Source: a bacterium (lineage in GTDB: Bacteria; Elusimicrobiota; Elusimicrobia; UBA1565; UBA9628). From it: a stretch of 40,386 nucleotides of DNA. The stretch lies in assembly GCA_021783355.1 (NCBI GenBank), contig JAJXTZ010000004.1, positions 1 to 40,386 on the forward strand, in the 5' to 3' direction. A model generated the notes under the pieces. It did no database searches, was not told the DNA's origin, and worked only from the letters and a program-made list of their open reading frames with translations. A program made the position numbers and the translations under genes. Positions 31,797-40,386 of this stretch are shown piece by piece (positions within the stretch are counted from its first letter, which is position 1; each line of letters begins with the position of its first letter).

Positions 31797-32549
31797 CTAC
31801 AGGTAGCGCAAGAGCGACGCGTACTCCGCGCCGCCGGTCAGGCTCAGGAAGATCCCCTCCAGGTCCGAGCCCTCGCGGCGGGACTGGGCCTGCAGCTCGG
31901 CCAGCGTCCCGCAGGCGACCATCCTGCCCGCGATCATGATTCCGATGCGCCCGCAGAGCTTCTCGGCGATCTCCAGCACGTGCGTGCACATGAAGATCGT
32001 GGTGCCGCGCGCGGCGAGCCGCAGGAAGATGTCCTTGACCAGGCGCCCGCTCTTGGGGTCCAAGCCCACCATCGGCTCGTCGAGGACCAGGACCTTGGGG
32101 TCGTGCAGGAGGATGCCGGCCAGCACCAGCTTCTGGCGCATGCCGTGGCTGTAGCTCTCGACGAGCTCGCCGCCCCACGGCGTCAGCTCGAACATCTCCA
32201 GCAGCTCGGGGATGCGGCGGCGCATCTCGCCGAGGTCCGCGCCGTAGAGCTCGCCGACGAAGCGCAGGTACTCCGCGCCGGTCAGCTTCGGATAGACGAA
32301 GGGCTCGTCGGGGACCAGGCCGATGGCGCGCTTGGCCTGCAGGGTCTGCGTCGCCGCGTCGAAGCCGGCCACGCGCACGGTCCCGGCGGTGGGCTTCAGG
32401 AGCCCGGTGATCATCTTGACCGTCGTGGTCTTGCCCGCGCCGTTGGGGCCCAGGAAGCCGAAGATCTCCCCCGCCTCCACGCGCAGGGTCAGCCCGTCCA
32501 CCGCCGCGTGCGGCCCGAAGCGCTTGGTCAGCCCCTCGAGCTCGATCAC
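31797..32549 (-). CDS. ABC transporter ATP-binding protein
   Basis: A 250-residue cytoplasmic ATPase of the ABC-2/DrrA-like exporter class. It has Walker A GPNGAGKTTTVK, signature YSHGMRQKLVLAG (SHGMR in place of LSGGQ, usual in this class), Walker B VLVLDEPMVGLD and the switch His in MCTHVLE. It starts at GTG 32549 after a TGAGG Shine-Dalgarno and ends directly against the permease ATG. It energises the permease at 30138. Confidence 0.92.
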   Translation of the reverse strand: MIELEGLTKRFGPHAAVDGLTLRVEAGEIFGFLGPNGAGKTTTVKMITGLLKPTAGTVRVAGFDAATQTLQAKRAIGLVPDEPFVYPKLTGAEYLRFVGELYGADLGEMRRRIPELLEMFELTPWGGELVESYSHGMRQKLVLAGILLHDPKVLVLDEPMVGLDPKSGRLVKDIFLRLAARGTTIFMCTHVLEIAEKLCGRIGIMIAGRMVACGTLAELQAQSRREGSDLEGIFLSLTGGAEYASLLRYL

Positions 32550-32556
32550 GCGGCCC

Positions 32557-33510
32557 TCAGGTCAGCGCGGGCTTGCGGGCTTTGAGCAGCTCGTCGGCGC
32601 GGGGGATGCTCATCCGGTCGGCCAGGTCGTGGAAGCGCTCGTCCACGCGGTCGCGGTCCAGGCCCTCGACGCTCTTGGTCGAGAAGTCCTCGACGGTGTA
32701 GGAGGCCATCACGGTCCCGTAGGCCATCGCGCGCTTCATGTGGTCCGCGTCGTCGTAGACGCCGCAGGAGGCCAGGTAGCCGAGGAAGCCGCCCGCGAAG
32801 GTGTCGCCGGCGCCGGTCGGGTCCTTGATCTCGGGCAGCGGGAACGGCGGGAAGATGTAGAAGCGCGAGCCGATGCGCATCAGCGCGCCGTGCTCCCCCT
32901 TCTTGACGACGACGACCTTCGGGCCCCAGGACGCGATGACCTCGGCGGCCTGCAGGGGGTTCGGGCGGTCGGCCAGCTTCTCGGCCTCGTCCTCGTTGCA
33001 GAAGAAGATGTCCACCTTGCCCAGCAACTCCTTCAGGGCCCCGGGCTTGGAGTCGATCCAGAAGTTCATCGTGTCGCAGGCCACCAGCGCCGGAGACTGC
33101 ATCTGCGCCAGGACCTCCGACTGCAGCTCCGGGTCGATGTTGGCCAGGAAGACCACCGGCGCCCGGCGGTGCGCGTCGTCGAGCTTGGGGCGGAAGTCCT
33201 TAAAGACGTTCAGGTGCGTGGCCAGGGTCTCGGCCGTGTTCGCGTCGCGCCCGTACCGGCCGGACCAGCGGAAGGTCTTGCCCTTGGCGGTCTTCAGGCC
33301 CGAGCAGTCCACGCCGCGGTCGCACAGCAGCGCGCGGTGCCGCGCGGGGAAGTCCTCGCCGACCACGGCGACCAGCTGGACCGGGGCGAACAGGCGGGCG
33401 GCCAGGGAAAAATAAGTGGCCGAGCCGCCGAGGGCGTCCTGGGCCGAGCCGGCGGTCGTCTTCACGGTGTCGAGGGCCACGGAGCCGACGACGAGGATCG
33501 CGTTGTTCAT
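32557..33510 (-). CDS. PfkB-family carbohydrate kinase
   Basis: A 317-residue ribokinase-like enzyme that phosphorylates a sugar or nucleoside with ATP in the cytoplasm. The N-terminal pattern is GSVALDTVKTTAGSAQDALG-GSATYFSLA, and the C-terminal active-site signature is DPTGAGDTFAGGFLGYLAS with the catalytic base Asp. The pattern resembles PfkB members annotated as sugar or nucleoside kinases, but specificity cannot be read. A GGAG Shine-Dalgarno precedes ATG 33510. Its neighbours in the operon are envelope genes, which could hint at a role in cell-wall sugar recycling (inference only). Confidence 0.88.
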   Translation of the reverse strand: MNNAILVVGSVALDTVKTTAGSAQDALGGSATYFSLAARLFAPVQLVAVVGEDFPARHRALLCDRGVDCSGLKTAKGKTFRWSGRYGRDANTAETLATHLNVFKDFRPKLDDAHRRAPVVFLANIDPELQSEVLAQMQSPALVACDTMNFWIDSKPGALKELLGKVDIFFCNEDEAEKLADRPNPLQAAEVIASWGPKVVVVKKGEHGALMRIGSRFYIFPPFPLPEIKDPTGAGDTFAGGFLGYLASCGVYDDADHMKRAMAYGTVMASYTVEDFSTKSVEGLDRDRVDERFHDLADRMSIPRADELLKARKPALT

Positions 33511-33538
33511 GGGGGTCTCCGAGACGGCGCGGCGGGAA

Positions 33539-34243
33539 TCAGGCGCCGGACCGGAAGTTGGCCAGCAGGTTCGCGACCGGGACCTGGGACTCCATCTGCT
33601 GCAGGCAGTGGTTGACGAGGTCCAGCGCGAGCTGCTGCTGGACCTTCATCGCGAACTCCCCCTTGTCCTTGTCGAAGCCCTTCATCGAGCCCTTGTGGGC
33701 GGCGGCATAGTCGTCCCGCAGCTCGGCCGGGGACACCTTGGCCGAGCGGTAGAACAGGCTCTTCAGGCGCGCGGTCTTGATCGCCTTGCGGCGGTCGCGC
33801 TCGTACTCCTGGAGCGACTGGTGGAAGGTGGACCGGACGGTCTGCGCGTACACGTCTTCGTCGAAGACCCCGTTGCGGGCGAAGGCGGGCGTCGCGCGGA
33901 TGTCGCGGGAGAGCTCCTCGTCGGTGACGACGAGGCCGAGCTGGTCCGCCTTCAGCGCGAGCATCTCGTCGACCATCATGTTGTTGAGCATCTCCTTCTT
34001 GAGTTCGTCCAGCTTCGCGTCGTCCAGGTCGGTGCCTTGGTCGCGCAGGCGGTCGGCGTAGAGGTTGACGCGGGTCATCAGGTCCTGGTAGGTGATCTTG
34101 GACTTGCCGACGCGGGCCACGACGCCCTGCATGTCGCGGTCGGTGAACCAGTAGCCGCCGAAGCCGACGAACATGCCTCCGAAGAAGATGGCCAGGGTCG
34201 CGGCGAAGACGCTCTTCTGGTGACGGCGCAGGAAGGAGTTCAT
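33539..34243 (-). CDS. Membrane-anchored SurA_N-type chaperone/PpiD-like protein without PPIase domain
   Basis: A 234-residue protein with an N-terminal signal anchor (SVFAATLAIFFGGMFVGFGG). A SurA/PpiD N-terminal chaperone domain follows: ARVGKSKITYQDLMTRVNLY, LKKEMLNNMMVDEMLALKAD and GLVVTDEELSRDIRATPAFA. Family members have a rotamase domain after this, which is missing here, so it is probably a holdase-type periplasmic folding factor. It sits between the bactofilin gene and the PfkB kinase gene in the same operon. Confidence 0.8.
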   Translation of the reverse strand: MNSFLRRHQKSVFAATLAIFFGGMFVGFGGYWFTDRDMQGVVARVGKSKITYQDLMTRVNLYADRLRDQGTDLDDAKLDELKKEMLNNMMVDEMLALKADQLGLVVTDEELSRDIRATPAFARNGVFDEDVYAQTVRSTFHQSLQEYERDRRKAIKTARLKSLFYRSAKVSPAELRDDYAAAHKGSMKGFDKDKGEFAMKVQQQLALDLVNHCLQQMESQVPVANLLANFRSGA

Positions 34244-34268
34244 CGGGAAGGGATCCTTGTCCGGGGTG

Positions 34269-34691
34269 TCACGGCACGGGCTCGGGCGGCGGCGTGGGCT
34301 CGACGGAGGCGGGGTGTGCGCGGCGGTGGCGGGGCTTGTCCTCGCCGGAGGTCATCGCGCAGGTCCCGTCGAAGGAGGCGCCGTCCTCGACGCGCAGCTT
34401 CGGCGTGCGCAGGTCTCCGGTCAGGCGCGACCCGGCCAGGAGCTCGACCGAGCCGGAGGCCACCACGTTGCCCACGATCTCTCCGGAGAGGACCAGGGAC
34501 TCGGCGGCCACGTCGCCCAGGATGCGGCCGCGCGCGCCGACCTCCACATCGGCGGCGTCGGAGATGTCGCCCTCGAAGGTCCCCTCCACGCGCAGAGACC
34601 CCTTCGCGGTCAGGGAGCCGTGGAAGAAGGCCTCCTCGCAGATCAGCGTCATGCCTTCTCGCGCGTCGCCGCGCGGCTTGGATCCGAACAC
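34269..34691 (-). CDS. Bactofilin
   Basis: A 140-residue polymer-forming cytoskeletal protein. The central right-handed beta-helix (about 15-115) has the family pattern: GMTLICEEAFFHGSLTAKGS, LRVEGTFEGDISDAADVEVG, ARGRILGDVAAESLVLSGEI, VGNVVASGSVELLAGSRLTG. It is flanked by a short N-terminus and a Pro-rich C-terminal tail. It starts at GTG 34691 after GAGGAG, 2 nt past the stop of the M23 peptidase gene. Bactofilins commonly scaffold M23 peptidases to shape the cell wall (CcmA-Csd1, BacA-LmdC), which fits this pairing. Confidence 0.92.
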   Translation of the reverse strand: MFGSKPRGDAREGMTLICEEAFFHGSLTAKGSLRVEGTFEGDISDAADVEVGARGRILGDVAAESLVLSGEIVGNVVASGSVELLAGSRLTGDLRTPKLRVEDGASFDGTCAMTSGEDKPRHRRAHPASVEPTPPPEPVP

Positions 34692-34693
34692 GC

Positions 34694-35695
34694 TCAGCTC
34701 CTCGTCCGCCGCTCGCCGGTCGCGTAGCCCAGCAGCTCGCCGGGACCGCGGACCTTCAGGTAGGCCATCGGGTTGATCGAACGGCCCTGGCGGCGGATCT
34801 CATAATGCAGGTGCACGCCGGTCGAACGGCCGGTGGTGCCCATGTAGGCGATCATCTGGCCCTTCTGGACCCGGTCGCCGGCCTTGACCAGCGCCTTGGA
34901 GGTGTGGCCGTAGAGGGTCTGCAGGCCGTAGCCGTGGTCGATGACCACCAGGTTGCCGTAGCCGTGCGACCAGCCGACGAACTCCACGGTGCCGTCGGCG
35001 GTGGCGTAGATCGGGGTGTCGGGGCTGTTGGCGATGTCGATGCCCGGGTGGAACTCGCCGCTCTCCACGGAGTCGCCCTCGCTGCGGCGGAAGGGAGAGA
35101 GGCGGTAGCCGTACAGGGAGGTGATGCGTCCCTCGGTGGGCCAGATGCTGGGCGTGGCGTTGCGCAGGCTCTTCTGGTTGCCCACGTACCAGGCGATCTC
35201 CTGGAAGCTGGCCAGACGGCGCTCGGCGTCCTGGCGGATGCTCTCGATCTCGTGGTGCCAGGCGGGCTGGTTCAGGGCGGTCGCGCGGCCGGTGGCCAGC
35301 AAGCGGTCCAGGGAGAGGCGGTCGGCCAGGGTCGGCCCGCCCATCCCGGTGGCGGCCGCGATCGGGTCGCCCTTGCGCGACATGCTGAGGAGCCCGCGCA
35401 GCTGGCGGTCCGTGGTGCTGGCCTGGTCCAGGACCTGCCGCGCCTGCGCCATCTCCTGCGCCAGGCGGGTCATCTTGACGAGCATGACCTGGTTGTCGGC
35501 CTTGGTGATCCAATAGTCGGTGTTGCGCCCGGCCGCGAAACCCGCCCAGATGGTGACCCCGGACCAGATCGCCAGCAGGAAAAGCCAGAAGCCGAAGGTG
35601 GCCTGCCAGCGCATCGGCTTGTGCCGGGTCTGCGGGATGATCAGCACCGTGAGGCGGCGCGAGAGGGCGTCGGACAGCCGCTGATGGAATTTCAC
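34694..35695 (-). CDS. M23 family (LytM) peptidoglycan endopeptidase
   Basis: A 333-residue membrane-anchored cell-wall hydrolase. A cytoplasmic N-terminus is followed by a membrane segment (about 30-55), a helical or coiled-coil region (about 60-180) and the M23 domain (about 190-325). The zinc-site motifs are FHPGIDIA (HxxxD) and HLHYE (HxH), with YGYGLQTLYGH-like central strands. Both metal-binding motifs are intact, so it is probably active. The start is GTG 35695, 9 nt after TATAAC, with a perfect TTGACA -35. It leads the six-gene operon down to 30138 and is paired with the bactofilin. Confidence 0.9.
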   Translation of the reverse strand: MKFHQRLSDALSRRLTVLIIPQTRHKPMRWQATFGFWLFLLAIWSGVTIWAGFAAGRNTDYWITKADNQVMLVKMTRLAQEMAQARQVLDQASTTDRQLRGLLSMSRKGDPIAAATGMGGPTLADRLSLDRLLATGRATALNQPAWHHEIESIRQDAERRLASFQEIAWYVGNQKSLRNATPSIWPTEGRITSLYGYRLSPFRRSEGDSVESGEFHPGIDIANSPDTPIYATADGTVEFVGWSHGYGNLVVIDHGYGLQTLYGHTSKALVKAGDRVQKGQMIAYMGTTGRSTGVHLHYEIRRQGRSINPMAYLKVRGPGELLGYATGERRTRS

Positions 35696-35704
35696 GACGA
35701 CGAT

Positions 35705-35733
35705 GTTATAACAGACTCGGCGGGACCTGTCAA
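35705..35733 (-). promoter_or_regulatory. Consensus promoter of the M23/bactofilin operon
   Basis: Minus strand: perfect TTGACA (35733-35728), 17-bp spacer, TATAAC (35710-35705). The inferred start of transcription near 35698 leaves only about 3 nt before GTG 35695. It is the best sigma70-type match in the window. Confidence 0.75.
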
Positions 35734-35773
35734 CGAAAGAAATGTTAACTTCCGTCGGCCGCATCGTGCGAAT

Positions 35774-35802
35774 TTGGCTCCGCGCCCCGCATCCGCTATA
35801 AT
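35774..35802 (+). promoter_or_regulatory. Promoter of the YchJ-like gene
   Basis: TTGGCT (35774-35779), 17 bp, TATAAT (35797-35802), ending 6 nt before ATG 35809: a clear leaderless promoter. Confidence 0.7.
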
Positions 35803-35808
35803 CGCCGC

Positions 35809-36306
35809 ATGACCCAGAACGACTGCCCCTGCGGCTCCGGCCGCCCCTTTTCCGCCTGCTGCGAGCCCTACCTGACCGGCAAGGCCGATGCCCCCACCGC
35901 CGAGGCCCTGATGCGCGCCCGCTACGCCGCGTACGCGACCGGGCGGGTGGACTTCATCGGCAAGACCCACGCCCCGGAAAGCAGCGCCGATTTCGACCGC
36001 AAGGCCTCGGAGAAGTGGGCCAAGGACTCGGAGTGGAAGGGCCTGGAGATCGTCGCGGTCAAGGACGGCGGCGCCTCGGACGCGACCGGGGTGGTGAACT
36101 TCGTCGCCCGCTTCGTCCAAGGCGGCCAGGCCTACGAGCACCGGGAGATCGCGACCTTCCGCAAGGAGGGCGCGCGCTGGTTCTTCGTGGACGGCAAGAC
36201 CCCCAAGCCCGACACCTTCGTCAAGTCCGGCCCCGACCTGGGCCGCAACGACCCCTGCCACTGCGGCTCCGGCAAGAAATTCAAGAAGTGCCACGGCAAA
36301 AATTAA
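35809..36306 (+). CDS. YchJ/UPF0225-like protein with two SEC-C zinc motifs
   Basis: A 165-residue cytoplasmic protein. The N-terminal SEC-C motif is [13 protein letters not shown] and the C-terminal one is [16 protein letters not shown]. The YchJ central domain between them shows [20 protein letters not shown] and [13 protein letters not shown] motifs bind zinc and were first described at the end of SecA; the function of YchJ proteins is unknown. The stop codon lies inside the left arm of the palindrome at 36300-36334. Confidence 0.9.
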   Translation: MTQNDCPCGSGRPFSACCEPYLTGKADAPTAEALMRARYAAYATGRVDFIGKTHAPESSADFDRKASEKWAKDSEWKGLEIVAVKDGGASDATGVVNFVARFVQGGQAYEHREIATFRKEGARWFFVDGKTPKPDTFVKSGPDLGRNDPCHCGSGKKFKKCHGKN

Positions 36307-36334
36307 CTTAGGTGCCTGGCACCTAAGTTAATTT
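36300..36334. repeat. 35-bp perfect AT-rich palindrome (terminator or REP-like)
   Basis: Perfect 17-bp arms (36300-36316 and 36318-36334) around one T. The core reads GGTGCC-T-GGCACC, and the outer parts are AT-rich in a GC-rich genome. It starts within the last codons of the YchJ-like gene and ends in TTTC, so it can serve as its terminator. Its GGTGCCTGGCACC core also resembles dispersed palindromes seen in other genomes (from memory). Confidence 0.75.
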
Positions 36335-36397
36335 CTTCGGCCCCCGGCCGGGAGGTCCGCGGATCGGGGGCGCGGCGGGGCCGGCCCGCCGAAAAGC

Positions 36398-36403
36398 TAT
36401 AAT
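36398..36403 (+). promoter_or_regulatory. -10 of alaS
   Basis: TATAAT, 16 nt before ATG 36420, giving a leader of about 10 nt with no Shine-Dalgarno. No -35 match at 17 bp. Confidence 0.55.
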
Positions 36404-36419
36404 CACCCCCGCCAACAAC

Positions 36420-39008
<2,589 letters not shown>

Positions 39009-39031
39009 ACTTCCCAAGGAGACGAACCCTC

Positions 39032-39295
39032 ATGACCCTCGCCCCCGCGCTCGCCGCCCAGATCGAGGCCGCCTACGACTTCCGCGGCCACTGCACCGTG
39101 ACCCTCGCCGACGGCTCCGTCTTCGAGGGCTTCCTGTTCAACCGGGAGCTGGCGCCCCTCAAGGGCGAGCCCTACGCCGAGTTCATGATCAAGAACTCCG
39201 ACGAGCGCCGCCGGGTCCCGGCCGCCTCCATCAAGTCGCTGGTCCTCTCCGGCAAGGACTTCGCCGTGCCCTTCGTCCCGCCCCAGAAGGACTGA
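39032..39295 (+). CDS. Small Sm-like barrel protein, unknown
   Basis: An 87-residue protein following alaS, with an AAGGAG Shine-Dalgarno about 9 nt before ATG 39032. The sequence reads AAYDFRGHCTVTLADGSVFE-GFLFNREL and ends RRVPAASIKSLVLSGKDFAV. The pattern of a glycine-rich beta-strand, LxDGSxxEGxLFNRE, then a final strand with SLVLSGKD resembles an uncharacterised family with an Sm/Lsm-like small-barrel arrangement. Function is unknown; proximity to alaS suggests cotranscription only. Confidence 0.72.
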   Translation: MTLAPALAAQIEAAYDFRGHCTVTLADGSVFEGFLFNRELAPLKGEPYAEFMIKNSDERRRVPAASIKSLVLSGKDFAVPFVPPQKD

Positions 39296-39327
39296 CCTCC
39301 CCCCTGGCGCGGCGCCCGTTTTCCGGG

Positions 39328-39333
39328 CACACT
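39328..39333 (+). promoter_or_regulatory. Leaderless -10 of the HicA-domain gene
   Basis: CACACT ends 6 nt before ATG 39340. A small GCCCG/CGGGC hairpin (39314-39328) lies just upstream and may end the alaS transcript. Confidence 0.45.
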
Positions 39334-39339
39334 AAGGCC

Positions 39340-40386
39340 ATGAGCCGGCGGACCCCCGTTCTCGCCGCCCTTCTGGCCGCGCTGTGCGTCGCGGCGCGGG
39401 CCGCCGTCGTCGAGGTCGTCCCGCTGTATCCGGCGGCCTCCGCCCCGTGGGCCGGCGCCATCGGCGGAGCCCTGACCGCGCCGCCCGCCGGCGCGCCCGC
39501 CCTCTCGGCCGCCCTGGTCCCGCTGGCCGCGCCCGCGGCGCCCCCGGCCGCGGCCTACGCCCCGCTGGTCGCGCAGCTTGAAGGAACCCTGCACCTGACC
39601 CCGACCGAGTTCCGGGCCATGCCGCCCTCCGAGCGCCGCACCGCGCTGGAGCTGGCCGCCGAGGCCGCGCACGAGGACCTGGCGCAGAAGACCTACGAGC
39701 TGGCCGCACGGGCCCGCGCCCTCTGCGCGCCGGGCCGGGCGCTGGACCGCGAAGGGCGCGCCGAGCTCTACCGAGTGGTCGCGCGCCTGGACGAAGTGCG
39801 CGCCCGCTACGGCCCTTACTTGAATGACGCCGAGCGCGGCGAGGCGGACCGCTCCTACGCGCAAGCCGCGGGGCGCGCCTGGCAGATCCGCGCCGAGCTG
39901 CTCGGCGAGGACGGCAAGAGCCTCTCCGAGTCCTTCGCCGGCGCGGGGCGCGACATGCCCGCCGCCGCTCCGGCCGCCGCGGCGCCGCTGCCGCCCGGCA
40001 CCCCGGCCGCGGTCAAGCTGCTGGAGCGCATGCGCGCCTCCAAGCACGGCTGGGGCGCCGACGACCTGGACGCGCTCCTCACCGGCTTCGGCTTCGTGCG
40101 GCGCGACGGAGGCAAGCACCGCATCTACACCCATCCGGACTACCCCCAGCTCCACGAGACCATCTCCCACCAGCGCGACCTGCCCGCCGGCTACGCGCAG
40201 ACCGCCATCAAGGACATCGAGGAACTGGGCCGCCTGCGCGCCGCCGCGGGCGCGCCGGCCGGGACGGCGCCGTCGTCCGCGGTCCCCGCCGAGGTCAGCC
40301 TCGCCGACCTGGCCGTCCTGATCGCCCCGCCCGCCTCCGCCCAAGCCCCGAAGGCGCGCCCCGCCGCCCCCCAGTCGCGCGCTCCC
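39340..40386 (+). CDS. Secreted protein with HicA-like domain (3' end beyond window)
   Basis: At least 349 residues, open at the window edge. It has a signal peptide (TPVLAALLAALCVAARA), an Ala/Pro-rich stretch, then a helical region (about 85-190) with LTPTEFRAMPPSERRTALEL. After another Ala/Pro linker comes a HicA-like domain (about residues 225-300): LLERMRASKHGWGADDLDAL, GFGFVRRDGGKHRIYTHPDY and LPAGYAQTAIKDIEELGRL. HicA is normally a 60-80-residue cytoplasmic mRNA interferase with a catalytic His in a GS-H context; here GGKHRIY provides the equivalent His. Fusion to an export signal and the absence of hicB nearby argue for a different role. Confidence 0.75.
   Translation, partial: MSRRTPVLAALLAALCVAARAAVVEVVPLYPAASAPWAGAIGGALTAPPAGAPALSAALVPLAAPAAPPAAAYAPLVAQLEGTLHLTPTEFRAMPPSERRTALELAAEAAHEDLAQKTYELAARARALCAPGRALDREGRAELYRVVARLDEVRARYGPYLNDAERGEADRSYAQAAGRAWQIRAELLGEDGKSLSESFAGAGRDMPAAAPAAAAPLPPGTPAAVKLLERMRASKHGWGADDLDALLTGFGFVRRDGGKHRIYTHPDYPQLHETISHQRDLPAGYAQTAIKDIEELGRLRAAAGAPAGTAPSSAVPAEVSLADLAVLIAPPASAQAPKARPAAPQSRAP

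Overview
The window is a very GC-rich (roughly 70 %) chromosomal segment of a Gram-negative-type bacterium. An outer membrane is implied by lpxD, two TolC-like factors, RND pumps and a bactofilin/M23 peptidase pair. Housekeeping anchors are the 5' end of ileS, lpxD, a tRNA-Leu(CAA) and alaS. My best guess for the phylum is a high-GC Elusimicrobiota-like lineage, but this rests on overall impression (for example a secreted protein with a HicA-like domain) and I cannot confirm it from sequence alone. No insertion sequence, prophage, CRISPR array or rRNA was found.

Layout: 1-152 ileS (minus, partial). 188-1998 is a small membrane protein, a cyclic-nucleotide-binding-domain protein and an AI-2E-type permease (plus). 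1989-5213 is a Tricorn-type protease (minus), divergent from a small secreted protein at 5236. 5426-8274 holds an unusual receiver-domain/thioesterase fusion, a GT21-like glycosyltransferase and an FGE-sulfatase-like lipoprotein (minus). A decayed gene lies at 8325-8706. 8750-9927 is lpxD, translationally coupled to a small Cys/His protein. 10046-15782 is a CusRS/CopRS-like two-component system with satellite genes (a secreted protein, DUF2127, PepSY and COG4705 proteins) and a decayed Sel1-repeat lipoprotein. 16100-27222 is one 11-kb minus-strand operon with two complete RND efflux systems and a secreted beta-propeller. 27280-29163 holds a polytopic membrane protein and a charged-repeat secreted protein. 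29350 onward is tRNA-Leu followed by a secreted protein. 30138-35695 is an operon of M23 peptidase, bactofilin, SurA_N protein, PfkB kinase and an ABC exporter. 35809-40386 holds a YchJ-like SEC-C protein, alaS, a small Sm-like protein and a secreted HicA-domain protein (partial).

The most striking result is regulatory. Four promoters carry a 16-bp imperfect palindrome with consensus ATGACnnGnnTGTCAT, resembling the E. coli CusR box. They precede the secreted protein at 12164, the PepSY gene, the COG4705 gene and the 11-kb double-RND operon. In all four the box lies exactly 32 bp upstream of a -10 hexamer, so its centre is 52.5 bp before the inferred transcription start. This links the two-component system at 10046-12107 to the efflux operon 15 kb away and defines a local regulon. 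Independently, many first-in-operon genes have a -10 hexamer ending exactly 6 nt before the start codon, which is the signature of leaderless transcription. It let me correct several start codons. Both RND adaptor proteins are only about 210 residues and appear to lack the alpha-hairpin/lipoyl part of normal adaptors.
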